A stretch of 6,966 nt of DNA from Verrucomicrobiales bacterium (GTDB lineage Bacteria; Verrucomicrobiota; Verrucomicrobiia; Verrucomicrobiales; DEV007): the NCBI GenBank assembly GCA_023253615.1, contig JALRFZ010000505.1, positions 1 through 6,966 of the forward strand. Direction: 5' to 3'. Shown here one piece after another: positions 1 to 6,175 of this stretch. The position numbers were made by a program, and so were the translations under genes. The notes under the pieces were generated by a model that searched no databases, was not told the DNA's origin, and worked only from the letters and a program-made list of their open reading frames with translations. Within the stretch, counting starts at the first letter, position 1, and each line of letters starts with the position of its first letter.

Positions 1-837
1 GACCTGGGCACCGAAGCCACGGAGGGTCTGGGCGCAGCCTTTGCCGACATCACCGTAACCGCAGACGACGGCGACCTTGCCGGCGATCATGACGTCGGTG
101 GCGCGCTTGATGCCATCGACGAGCGACTCGCGGCAACCGTAGAGGTTGTCGAACTTCGACTTGGTGACGGAGTCGTTCACGTTGATCGCGGGGACGCGGA
201 GCTTGCCGGCCTGCGACATCTGGTAAAGGCGGTGCACGCCGGTGGTGGTCTCTTCGGAAACACCCTTCCAGTCCTTCAGGTAGTTGGTGAACTTGATCGG
301 GTCCTGCGAATTGATGCGGCGGAGGAGGTTCTTGATGATGGCTTCCTCTTCGCTCTCGGAGGGGCTGTCGATGAAGGACTTGTCGCCCTCTTCGAGCTCG
401 GCGCCCTTGTGGATGAGGAGGGTCGCGTCACCACCGTCGTCGACGATGAGCTGGGGTCCCTTGCCGTCGGGCCAGGTGAGGGCGGCCTCGGTGCAATCCC
501 AGTATTCCTCGAGGGTCTCGCCCTTCCAGGCGAAGACGGGGATGCCGGCGGCGGCGATAGCGGCGGCGGCGTGGTCCTGGGTCGAGAAGATGTTGCAGGA
601 ACACCAGCGGACATCGGCACCGAGCTCCACGAGGGTCTCGATGAGGACGGCGGTCTGGATCGTCATGTGCAGCGAGCCCATGATGCGGACGCCCTGAAGG
701 GGCTTCTCGGCCGCGTATTTGGCTCGGGTGGCCATGAGACCCGGCATCTCGTGCTGGGCGACTTCGATTTCGAGACGGCCGAAGCCCGCGAGGGAGATGT
801 CTGCGACTTTGTAGTCTTCTTTGATAGCTGTTTTCAT
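1..837 (-). CDS. ahcY: S-adenosylhomocysteine hydrolase (adenosylhomocysteinase), partial: C-terminus beyond the left edge
   Basis: Cytosolic NAD-dependent enzyme that reversibly splits S-adenosylhomocysteine into adenosine and homocysteine, removing the inhibitory product of SAM-dependent methylation. The 279 visible residues start [13 protein letters not shown]. They include SLHMT (His57), IVDDGGDAT (Asp134), [10 protein letters not shown] (Glu196) and [10 protein letters not shown] (Lys226, Asp230), which match the family's catalytic and substrate-binding positions, and the NAD-binding glycine motif GYGDVGKG at 260-267. An insert-like segment at about 145-190 matches the long bacterial form. 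The family is usually about 430-490 residues, so roughly 150-200 are missing, including the rest of the NAD domain. The ATG is the natural start because the conserved N-terminus begins there; no Shine-Dalgarno sequence precedes it. It lies downstream of metK on the same strand, separated by the four-helix-bundle cassette, and probably shared its transcript originally. Family assignment is secure. Confidence 0.97.
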   Translation of the reverse strand, partial: MKTAIKEDYKVADISLAGFGRLEIEVAQHEMPGLMATRAKYAAEKPLQGVRIMGSLHMTIQTAVLIETLVELGADVRWCSCNIFSTQDHAAAAIAAAGIPVFAWKGETLEEYWDCTEAALTWPDGKGPQLIVDDGGDATLLIHKGAELEEGDKSFIDSPSESEEEAIIKNLLRRINSQDPIKFTNYLKDWKGVSEETTTGVHRLYQMSQAGKLRVPAINVNDSVTKSKFDNLYGCRESLVDGIKRATDVMIAGKVAVVCGYGDVGKGCAQTLRGFGAQV

Positions 838-849
838 AAAGTTTTCGAG

Positions 850-870
850 GTTTCAGTGTTCAGTTTTCAG
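850..870. repeat. Left heptamer array of the cassette (three units of NNTTCAG)
   Basis: Three consecutive 7-base units read GTTTCAG, TGTTCAG and TTTTCAG on the plus strand. Their reverse complement, CTGAAAA-CTGAACA-CTGAAAC, matches the right array. The last 13 bases (858-870) are a perfect inverted match to 1276-1288. The stop codon of the four-helix-bundle gene lies in this array. Confidence 0.8.
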
Positions 871-1258
871 CGGGATCCCGCGGCGCGGCGTCCCTGCCTT
901 TTTCAATGGAGTTGACGAGCCCTTGAAGCATGGCGGCGATTTCGCGGGTCTCGTTGATAAGTTCGTCAGGCACGTCGAGGCTGGGACGTTTGAGTCGCTG
1001 GGCGGCCCGCCGGGCGATGTAGAGTTGCGTTCTCAGTTCGGCACAGGAGCCCTTGGAATAGCGGAGGAATCTCACGAATTCGGCATCGCTGCCACGTTCG
1101 GACCCCTCGGCGATGTTCGAGGGAATGGAGATGGCGGAGCGCTGCGCCTGATCCTTCAGAGTGAAATTCTTGCACTCGTCGAATTGGACACACACCTCCA
1201 CGGCGAGGCGACAACCTCTTTTCCACACTTCCAGATCCTCGAAGGTTTGTAAGGCCAT
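860..1258 (-). CDS. Four-helix bundle protein (23S rRNA intervening-sequence protein family)
   Basis: A 132-residue protein with the family hallmarks in order: FEDLEVW at 6-12, the QAQRSAISIPSNIAEG segment at 37-52, and the helix FVRFLRYSKGSCAELRTQL at 61-79, followed by a last helix at about 97-118. The family forms small helical bundles; it is encoded in 23S rRNA intervening sequences and also at stand-alone loci, and is related to the Avd accessory protein of diversity-generating retroelements. Its biochemical role is not established. I chose the internal ATG giving MALQTFEDLEVW because homologues begin there. An upstream in-frame ATG would add 18 unconserved residues and overlap the metK stop. 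The stop codon lies inside the left heptamer repeat, and the tail GRDAAPRDPAEN is partly encoded by a 12-bp palindrome. The gene sits between metK and ahcY, an odd place for an unrelated function, which suggests insertion. Confidence 0.9.
   Translation of the reverse strand: MALQTFEDLEVWKRGCRLAVEVCVQFDECKNFTLKDQAQRSAISIPSNIAEGSERGSDAEFVRFLRYSKGSCAELRTQLYIARRAAQRLKRPSLDVPDELINETREIAAMLQGLVNSIEKGRDAAPRDPAEN
870..881. repeat. Perfect 12-bp palindrome beside the left heptamer array
   Basis: GCGGGATCCCGC reads the same on both strands and abuts the left heptamer array. It encodes part of the C-terminal tail of the four-helix-bundle protein. No equivalent is seen at the right end. It could be part of the cassette end or a chance GC-rich palindrome. 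Confidence 0.55.
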
Positions 1259-1267
1259 GGCTTCTTG

Positions 1268-1288
1268 CTGAAAAACTGAAAACTGAAC
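1268..1288. repeat. Right heptamer array of the cassette (CTGAAAA-like units)
   Basis: CTG recurs at 1268, 1276 and 1283, giving units CTGAAAAA, CTGAAAA and CTGAAC with a 7-8 base period. Positions 1276-1288 are the perfect 13-base inverted partner of 858-870. The array lies between the metK stop and the chosen start of the four-helix-bundle gene, so its transcript could pair with the left array. Confidence 0.8.
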
Positions 1289-1298
1289 TCTCACAAAC

Positions 1299-2477
1299 TC
1301 AAGCACACGCACTCTTGAGCGCTTCCGCCTTGTCGGTCTTCTCCCAGGTGAGGGAGTCGGTGTCGTCCTCGCGGCCGAAGTGGCCGTAGTTCGTTGTCTT
1401 ACGATAGATGGGGCGAAGCAGATTCAGTTCGCGGATGAAATCGGCGGGCTTGAAGGAGAAAAGCTCCTTGATCGCCTTCACGATCTTCGCGTTGTCGACG
1501 TGGTTGGTGCCGAAGGTGTCGACGTGGACGCTGACGGGCTGGGGATAGCCGATGGCGTAGGCAAGCTGGAGCTCGCAACGGTCGGCGAGGCCGGCGGCGA
1601 CGACGTTTTTGGCGACGTAGCGGCACATGTAGGCGGCGGAGCGGTCGACCTTGCTCGGGTCCTTGCCGGAGAAGGCGCCACCGCCGTGGCGGCCCATGCC
1701 GCCGTAGGTGTCGACGATGATCTTGCGTCCGGTGAGGCCGCAGTCACCCTCGGGACCGCCGATGATGAAAAGGCCGGTGGGGTTGATGTGATACTCGGTC
1801 TTGTCGGTGAGGAGTTCGCCGGGGATGACGGCCTCGATCAGTTCCTTCTTGAGGATCTCGCGGATCTCGGCAGTGGAGATGCTGGCGGCGTGCTGGGTCG
1901 AGACGACGACGGCGGTGACGCGGGTGGGCTTGCCATCGACATACTCCATCGAGACCTGGGTCTTGGAGTCGGGGCGGAGCCAGGTGTGCTTGCCGCTCTT
2001 GCGGAGATCGGTGATGGCACGGCCGAGCTGGTGCGAGTAGAGGATGGGCGCGGGCATGAGCGAGGGGGTCTCGTTCACGGCGTAGCCGAACATGATGCCC
2101 TGGTCGCCGGCACCCTGTTCGGCGGTTTCCTTGCCATCGGCGGCGGCGGCATCGACGCCTTGGGCGATGTCGGGGGATTGCTGGCCGAGGGCGTTGATGA
2201 AGAAGAAGTTCGCGGCGTTGAACTTGCAGTCGTCGTTGGTGTAACCGATTTCGGTGATGGCGGCCTTGACGACTTCGCGGTAATCGAACTTGGCACCGGT
2301 GGTGATCTCACCGCCGAGGACGACGAGATTGTCCTTCACCATGGTCTCGCAGGCGACGCGGGACTTGGGATCCTGCTCGAAGCAGGCGTCGACGATGGCG
2401 TCGGAAATGGTGTCGCACACCTTGTCGGGGTGCCCTTCGGTGACGGATTCGGACGAGAAAATGTAGGAGTTTGCCAT
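1299..2477 (-). CDS. metK: S-adenosylmethionine synthetase (methionine adenosyltransferase)
   Basis: Cytosolic enzyme that makes S-adenosylmethionine from methionine and ATP, with release of phosphate and pyrophosphate; it usually works as a tetramer. The 392-residue length matches the family norm of about 380-400. The N-terminal ATP/methionine-binding segment [20 protein letters not shown] (8-27) carries His16 and Asp18. The signature [12 protein letters not shown] lies at 122-133, and the phosphate-binding [16 protein letters not shown] at 265-280. The conserved C-terminal YGHFGR is at 364-369. No key residue appears altered. The ATG start places the conserved N-terminus at the usual distance; no clear Shine-Dalgarno sequence precedes it. 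It is divergent from the ArsR-methyltransferase gene and lies upstream of ahcY on the same strand, so the two enzymes would make and recycle the same cofactor. A regulator-overlapped promoter is proposed just upstream. Confidence 0.98.
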   Translation of the reverse strand: MANSYIFSSESVTEGHPDKVCDTISDAIVDACFEQDPKSRVACETMVKDNLVVLGGEITTGAKFDYREVVKAAITEIGYTNDDCKFNAANFFFINALGQQSPDIAQGVDAAAADGKETAEQGAGDQGIMFGYAVNETPSLMPAPILYSHQLGRAITDLRKSGKHTWLRPDSKTQVSMEYVDGKPTRVTAVVVSTQHAASISTAEIREILKKELIEAVIPGELLTDKTEYHINPTGLFIIGGPEGDCGLTGRKIIVDTYGGMGRHGGGAFSGKDPSKVDRSAAYMCRYVAKNVVAAGLADRCELQLAYAIGYPQPVSVHVDTFGTNHVDNAKIVKAIKELFSFKPADFIRELNLLRPIYRKTTNYGHFGREDDTDSLTWEKTDKAEALKSACA

Positions 2478-2498
2478 GATGTATTTACAAATCTTGAT

Positions 2499-2510
2499 TG
2501 GTTGATACCA
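2499..2510. promoter_or_regulatory. Candidate operator: short inverted repeat over the metK -10 box and start site
   Basis: TGGT-TGAT-ACCA is a 4-base inverted repeat around a 4-base spacer, covering part of the proposed metK -10 box and its start site. A protein bound here would block metK transcription, which fits the divergent ArsR-type regulator. The arms are short, and the true operator may be longer and imperfect or may involve the nearby AATCTTGA copies. Confidence 0.3.
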
Positions 2511-2534
2511 TATTCGGGCCGCTCATGTCGTCAA
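2507..2534 (-). promoter_or_regulatory. Candidate sigma-70-type promoter of metK
   Basis: On the minus strand TTGACG (2534-2529, five of six against TTGACA) is followed after 16 bases by TATGGT (2512-2507, four of six against TATAAT). This predicts a transcript start near 2500 and a metK leader of about 22 bases, too short for a SAM or SAH riboswitch. The -35 box would lie inside the first codons of the divergent regulator gene. Prediction by eye only. Confidence 0.45.
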
Positions 2535-3475
2535 TCTTGAAATCGCTGCGTCTCATCGCGGACCCGACCCGTCTGCGGATTCTCAGCCTGCTGCGCCGCG
2601 AGGATCTTTCGGTGCTGGAGTTGCAGGAAGTCCTCGGGATGGGGCAATCGCGCATTTCCTCGCAGCTTTCCCAGCTCCGCCAGGCCAAGCTGGTGACGGA
2701 CCGCCGTTCGGGGAAAAACATCATCTACGCTTTTGGAAACGACGCGGCCCCGCTCGACGAGCGCCTCGTGCGCACCCTTGATCTCGCCGCCGCGGAGGTG
2801 CCGGAGGCGGCGGACGACGCGGCGGCGCTCGAGCTGATCCTCACGAAGCGCCGTGACAAGGCCCGCGCCTATTTCGACAACCTCGCGGGGAAATTCGGCC
2901 GCACTTATTGTCCCGGACGTTCCTGGAAGGCGCTCGGCGAGGCGCTTTTGAAACTGATGCCGCCGCTTGTCATCGCCGACCTCGGCGCGGGGGAGGGGAC
3001 TCTTTCGCAATTGCTCGCCCAGCGGGCGGAGAAGGTCATCGCCATCGACAACTCCGAGAAAATGGTCGAGTACGGCACGAACGTGGCGCTCGAGAACGGC
3101 TATACGAATCTCGAATACCGTCTCGGCGGGATCGAGGAGCCGCCGATCGAGGAGGGCTCGATCGATCTCGCCTTTCTCAGCCAATCGCTCCACCACGCGG
3201 TGCGCCCCGAGGCCGCGATCGTGGCGGCGCACCGCATCCTCAAACCGGGCGGACGCCTCATCGTGCTCGATCTGCTGAAGCACCAGTTCGAGGATGCGAA
3301 GGATCTCTACGCGGATCTCTGGCTGGGTTTCTCGGAGCTGGAGATGTCGCGCTTTCTGAAAAACGCGGGCTTCGAAGACGTGGAGGTCTCGGTGGTGGAT
3401 CGCGAGTCCGAGCCGCCGTTTTTCCAGACGCTGTTGGCGCTGGGGACGAAGGCGGGCCAGCCGGAGCTTTCGTGA
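2525..3475 (+). CDS. ArsR-family winged-helix regulator fused to a SAM-dependent methyltransferase domain; SahR-like candidate
   Basis: A 316-residue two-domain protein. Residues 1-70 form an ArsR-type winged helix (LRLIADPTRLRILSLL, then LSVLELQEVLGMGQSRISSQLSQL as the recognition region, then the wing RRSGKNIIYAF). Residues from about 110 form a class I methyltransferase: motif I DLGAGEG at 152-158, acidic Asp175 ending strand 2, SQSLHH at 219-224, LKPGGRLIVLDL at 239-250 and DLWLGF at 264-269. I see none of the metal-binding cysteine motif of classical ArsR. The methyltransferase fold may serve as a sensor for SAM or S-adenosylhomocysteine rather than as an enzyme. ArsR-family SahR proteins are known to control SAM-cycle genes in Proteobacteria, and divergence from metK-ahcY supports that role here; this is inference. 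An in-frame TTG 27 bases upstream could add nine residues, but it would fall in the putative operator, so ATG is preferred. Neither start has a clear ribosome-binding site. Confidence 0.88.
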   Translation: MSSILKSLRLIADPTRLRILSLLRREDLSVLELQEVLGMGQSRISSQLSQLRQAKLVTDRRSGKNIIYAFGNDAAPLDERLVRTLDLAAAEVPEAADDAAALELILTKRRDKARAYFDNLAGKFGRTYCPGRSWKALGEALLKLMPPLVIADLGAGEGTLSQLLAQRAEKVIAIDNSEKMVEYGTNVALENGYTNLEYRLGGIEEPPIEEGSIDLAFLSQSLHHAVRPEAAIVAAHRILKPGGRLIVLDLLKHQFEDAKDLYADLWLGFSELEMSRFLKNAGFEDVEVSVVDRESEPPFFQTLLALGTKAGQPELS

Positions 3476-3484
3476 CGAATATCC

Positions 3485-3517
3485 CGCCGCCCCGCTGATT
3501 CATTGACGCCGCCCCGC
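3485..3517. repeat. Direct repeat of 11 bp upstream of the histidine kinase gene
   Basis: CGCCGCCCCGC occurs at 3485-3495 and 3507-3517, start to start 22 bp, or about two helical turns. The 65-bp gap between the regulator and the kinase otherwise shows no clear terminator. The repeat is GC-rich and may be simple base composition or a paired binding site. Confidence 0.4.
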
Positions 3518-3540
3518 GCCGCCGCCATGGTGGACCGCGA

Positions 3541-5424
3541 ATGAGCTGGGTTTTGGTCATCTGGTCGGCGAGCATGGGGGGCTGCCTCATTCTGGCGCTC
3601 ATGCACCTGCTGATCTGGTGCCGGGATTACCGTTCCCTGCCGAATCTCCTTTTCCCGGTGATCGCCTTCGGGATCATCGCGATGGGGGCCTGCGAACTGG
3701 CTTTGATGCAGGTAACATCGGCCCGGTCAGCCCTCGGGATCATCCGCACGGGGCATCTTTTCTTCGGCATCGTCGTGCCGGCTAGCCTGCTTTTCATCCA
3801 TTTCCTCTTCGAGACGGGCCGGCTCTGGCTGTTGCTGCTCGCGATTTGCCTGCGCACCGCGGCGGTGGTGGCGAACTACACGACTGGAGCCAGCCTGCAT
3901 TTTCTCTCGATCGAGACGATCGAAGAGGTGGTGTTTCTCGGGGAATCGGTCTCGATGGTTGGCGAGGCAGTGCAGAATCCCTGGGTGCGGCTCGGGCAAT
4001 TGTCCGCGCTTGCCCAGATCGCTTATGTCTCCGATGCATCGCTGCGGCTCTGGCGGAAGGGCGGTCGGACCGACCGCCGCCGCGCGATCTGGATCGGCGG
4101 GAGCACGGCGCTGCTTTTTCTTGTGGCGATGGTGACGGTCGGGATGATTTCGGCCGGTGCCCTGCGCGCCCCGATGCTGGTGAGCTTTCCCTTCTTCGGG
4201 ATGGTCCTGGCTATCAGCTACGAGATGAGCCGCGAACTCCAGCGCACCGCGCTTCTCGCGGTGGCGCTTGAGACGAGCGAGCGTCGGCTTTCCCTCGCCG
4301 GTTCGGCGGGAAGGCTCGCCTTCTGGGAATGGGATCTGAAAAGGGATGCGATCTGGATCTCGGAGGATGGGTGGCGCGTTTTCGGGATCGAGCGGACGGA
4401 ACCTCTCGGCTTTCAGGCATTCATGCAGCACATCCACGAAGCCGACCGGGAACGCGTCGCGGAGATCGTGAACGCATCGGTCGAAAACGAGGGTGCGTTT
4501 TCCGTCGAGTTCCGTGTGGGCGGCGGGAAGTCGGCCGTGCGCTGGCTTTCGGCCTCGGGAAAGGTGGAAAAGGACGCCGCGGGCGGGCCTTTTCTCTTCC
4601 GCGGGGTCTCGATCGACGTGAGCGAAAAGAAGGAGGCCGAGGCCAGGGCCGCCCTGCAGAGGAGCGAGTTGACGCTGCTCGCGCGCGCCTCGACCCTCGG
4701 GGCCCTCTCGGGTTCCCTCGCCCACGAGCTGAACCAACCCCTCACCGCGATCCTCGGCAACGCCCAGACGGGGCGTCGCCGCCTCGGGGCGGAGCAGCCC
4801 GATCCCGGTGAGATGGGCGAGATTCTCGATGACATCATCGGCGACACGAAACGCGCCGGAGGCATCGTCCACGGGATGCGGGCGATGTTCTCCCGCGATG
4901 CCGCGCTGGAGCTCGAAACGGTGGATCTGGACTCCGTCATCCGGGCCTCTCTCCTGCTCATCAACGGGGAGATCGTGGCGCGGAAAGGAGTGGTCGATTT
5001 CGCGTCCGCGCCTGCGCCTCACCGGGTCATGGGTAGGATCGTGGAGCTCCAGCAGGTCGTCATCAATCTCGTCCTCAACGGGCTCGATGCGTCCGCACCG
5101 GAGCTCCGGCCCGGCGAAAGTCCGCGGGTCGACATCCGCATCGGGGAGGCCGGCGGCGGCTTCGTCCAGGTCGAAGTCGCGGACAACGGGCCGGGCATCC
5201 CCGCCGAAAACCGCGAACGTCTTTTCGAACCCTTTTTCTCGACGAAACCGGAAAGGGGAGGGCTCGGGCTCGGGCTGTCGATCAGCCGGGGGATCGTGGA
5301 ACGCTTCGGCGGCACGCTCGAAGCACTGCCCGCCGCGCCGGGGGGCGGTGCGGTGTTCCGGATCCGGCTGCCCGTCTGCGGAGCCGGAGACCCTTCTTGC
5401 GATTCCGGCCGCCCCGTAGCATGA
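3541..5424 (+). CDS. Membrane-bound PAS sensor histidine kinase (FixL-like HisKA/HATPase class)
   Basis: A 627-residue inner-membrane kinase. Hydrophobic segments at about 3-26, 35-57, 70-90, 94-112, 183-203 and 208-228, plus a weaker one near 152-170, give six or seven membrane spans. The conserved NPWVRLGQLS and SYEMSREL stretches recall an N-terminal region I recognise from many PAS kinases paired with FixJ-type regulators. A PAS_3-like domain covers about 250-362 (FWEWDL, HEADRERV). The HisKA H-box SLAHELNQPLTAILGNAQ has phospho-acceptor His395. The ATPase domain shows the N box INLVLNGLDA (Asn513), DNGPG at 548-552, FEPFF at 562-566 and GLGLGLS at 574-580, so it looks active. The ligand is unknown and nothing shows heme binding. 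It should phosphorylate the regulator encoded 16 bp downstream, probably in one operon. The start is the first ATG before the first membrane span, with only a weak GGTGG upstream. Confidence 0.93.
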   Translation: MSWVLVIWSASMGGCLILALMHLLIWCRDYRSLPNLLFPVIAFGIIAMGACELALMQVTSARSALGIIRTGHLFFGIVVPASLLFIHFLFETGRLWLLLLAICLRTAAVVANYTTGASLHFLSIETIEEVVFLGESVSMVGEAVQNPWVRLGQLSALAQIAYVSDASLRLWRKGGRTDRRRAIWIGGSTALLFLVAMVTVGMISAGALRAPMLVSFPFFGMVLAISYEMSRELQRTALLAVALETSERRLSLAGSAGRLAFWEWDLKRDAIWISEDGWRVFGIERTEPLGFQAFMQHIHEADRERVAEIVNASVENEGAFSVEFRVGGGKSAVRWLSASGKVEKDAAGGPFLFRGVSIDVSEKKEAEARAALQRSELTLLARASTLGALSGSLAHELNQPLTAILGNAQTGRRRLGAEQPDPGEMGEILDDIIGDTKRAGGIVHGMRAMFSRDAALELETVDLDSVIRASLLLINGEIVARKGVVDFASAPAPHRVMGRIVELQQVVINLVLNGLDASAPELRPGESPRVDIRIGEAGGGFVQVEVADNGPGIPAENRERLFEPFFSTKPERGGLGLGLSISRGIVERFGGTLEALPAAPGGGAVFRIRLPVCGAGDPSCDSGRPVA

Positions 5425-5440
5425 TGCCCCTTGATACGAG

Positions 5441-6079
5441 ATGACGCACCCCGCCGAAAACGAAGCCACGGTCTACCTCATCGACGATGATGCTTCGGTG
5501 CGGCGCAGTCTCGCGCGGCTCATCCGGGATGGCGGGCATGTCATCGAGACCTTCGCCTCGGCCGAGGAATTTCTCGCGTCGATCCCCGGTCGTTTCGTGA
5601 GGCCCGCCTGCGCCGTCGTCGATCTGCAGATGCCCGGGCTCGGCGGATTGGAACTGCAGGAGCGTCTTTTCGAGCGGGACCGTCCCTGCTCCGTCGTCTT
5701 CATGAGCGGCAACGGCAGCATCGAGGCGACGGTGCGGGCGATGCGCGGGGGTGCCGTGACCTTCCTCACCAAGCCGATCCACGACGAGGATCTCCTCGCC
5801 GCCATCGCCGAGGGGCTGGCGGATCACCGGCGCCGCCTCTCCGCATTCCTCCAGACCGACGAGATCCGCGGACGCATCGCCACCCTTTCGGAACGCGAAC
5901 GCGAAACGATGGCTTGGGTCATCACCGGAGCCCTCAACAAACAGATCGCGGGCGAGCTCGACATCGCCGAGCGCACCGTGAAGGCGCACCGATCGAAAGT
6001 GATGGAAAAAATGGGCGTCGTCTCGGTCGCGGAGCTGGTGCGGCTTTGCGACGCCGTGGGATTCCCGCAGGCGGGTTGA
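5441..6079 (+). CDS. FixJ/LuxR-type response regulator
   Basis: A 212-residue two-domain transcription factor. The receiver (about 10-125) has acidic residues Asp15-Asp16-Asp17 in LIDDDASV, phospho-acceptor Asp61 in VVDLQMPGLGG, switch Ser89 in FMSGNGSIEATVRAM and Lys111 in LTKP, so the phosphorylation site is complete. A LuxR/GerE-type helix-turn-helix follows at about 148-205 (LSERERE, NKQIAGELDIAERTVKAHRSKVMEKMGV). The MSGNGSIEATVRAM helix region is typical of the FixJ subgroup. It starts 16 bp after the kinase stop, with only a weak CGAG before the ATG, and is very likely co-transcribed with and phosphorylated by that kinase. Targets are unknown; the downstream single receiver and the sulfatase are candidates by position. 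The tandem hairpins just after its stop may end or attenuate the transcript. Confidence 0.95.
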   Translation: MTHPAENEATVYLIDDDASVRRSLARLIRDGGHVIETFASAEEFLASIPGRFVRPACAVVDLQMPGLGGLELQERLFERDRPCSVVFMSGNGSIEATVRAMRGGAVTFLTKPIHDEDLLAAIAEGLADHRRRLSAFLQTDEIRGRIATLSERERETMAWVITGALNKQIAGELDIAERTVKAHRSKVMEKMGVVSVAELVRLCDAVGFPQAG

Positions 6080-6083
6080 CGAG

Positions 6084-6114
6084 CGGCCTTCGGGCCGATA
6101 TGCCCCTAAGGGCA
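6084..6114. promoter_or_regulatory. Two tandem 5-bp hairpins between the two response regulator genes
   Basis: CGGCC-TTCG-GGCCG (6084-6097) is a perfect stem with a UUCG tetraloop. Three bases later TGCCC-CTAA-GGGCA (6101-6114) forms a second perfect stem. Neither is followed by a run of T, so this is not a standard intrinsic terminator. It could be a transcript-end stabiliser, an attenuator, or in the second case a protein-binding palindrome for the FixJ-type regulator. Confidence 0.5.
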
Positions 6115-6115
6115 A

Positions 6116-6144
6116 TTGAGGAATTGACGCCGACGGAGCATTCT
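6116..6144 (+). promoter_or_regulatory. Weak candidate promoter for the single-domain receiver gene
   Basis: TTGAGG (6116-6121) and CATTCT (6139-6144) are 17 bases apart and would start transcription at about 6151, giving a nearly leaderless message for the ATG at 6153. The -10 box matches only three of six consensus bases. The direct repeat AATTGA (6114-6119 and 6122-6127) overlaps the -35 side. Confidence 0.2.
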
Positions 6145-6175
6145 GGCGACGCATGTCCCGGGACCCTGCCAGAAT
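6140..6175. repeat. Perfect 8-bp inverted repeat enclosing the receiver gene start codon
   Basis: ATTCTGGC (6140-6147) and GCCAGAAT (6168-6175) are exact inverted copies separated by 20 bases. The loop holds the ATG at 6153 and a perfect 10-bp palindrome GTCCCGGGAC (6155-6164). In RNA the stem would place the start codon in a loop; in DNA it could be a dyad operator. Transcription would have to begin at or upstream of 6140 for the RNA form. Confidence 0.55.

Larger units (their letters stand above)
850..1288. mobile_element. Putative four-helix-bundle cassette inserted between metK and ahcY
   Basis: The unit is bounded by two short arrays of the same heptamer in opposite orientation and holds only the four-helix-bundle gene. 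Only 12 bp separate it from the ahcY start and 10 bp from the metK stop, so removing it would leave a tight intergenic gap of about 22 bp, as expected in an operon. I see no transposase and no convincing target-site duplication in the flanks. That the unit moved as a block is inference; it could instead be an old insertion carried vertically. Confidence 0.45.

Noticed and set aside
232..915. 227-residue open frame on the plus strand opposite ahcY
   Set aside because: It overlaps the conserved ahcY coding strand and has low-complexity composition without motifs.
850..1288. 23S rRNA fragment carrying an intervening sequence
   Set aside because: The flanks are the coding ends of metK and ahcY, not rRNA, so this is a stand-alone locus and not an rRNA intervening sequence.
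838..1298. Target-site duplication at the cassette ends
   Set aside because: The flanks AAAGTTTTCGAG (838-849) and TCTCACAAAC (1289-1298) share no convincing direct repeat.
1259..1312. Longer start for the four-helix-bundle gene at 1312
   Set aside because: The 18 added residues are encoded by the heptamer array and the metK end, are not family-like, and would overlap the metK stop; homologues begin at the FEDLEVW region.
2498..2524. TTG start for the ArsR fusion, adding nine residues
   Set aside because: It falls within the candidate operator and predicted metK start region, and the winged-helix domain is complete from the ATG at 2525. It cannot be excluded.
2478..2524. SAM or SAH riboswitch upstream of metK or ahcY
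   Set aside because: The metK leader is too short and shows no suitable helices, and the space before ahcY is occupied by the cassette; no riboswitch core was seen.
1380..2540. 386-residue open frame on the plus strand opposite metK
   Set aside because: It is a shadow of metK: the composition is Gly/Ala/Asp/Val-rich with no recognisable domain, while the minus strand encodes a full, conserved SAM synthetase.
2531..3283. 250-residue minus-strand frame opposite the ArsR-methyltransferase gene
   Set aside because: Antisense shadow with Arg/Glu-rich composition; the plus strand encodes two clear domains.
3727..5469. 580-residue open frame on the minus strand opposite the histidine kinase
   Set aside because: Long antisense frames are common in high-GC DNA. 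This one is rich in Arg, Pro, Asp and His and has no family signature, whereas the plus strand has all the kinase motifs.
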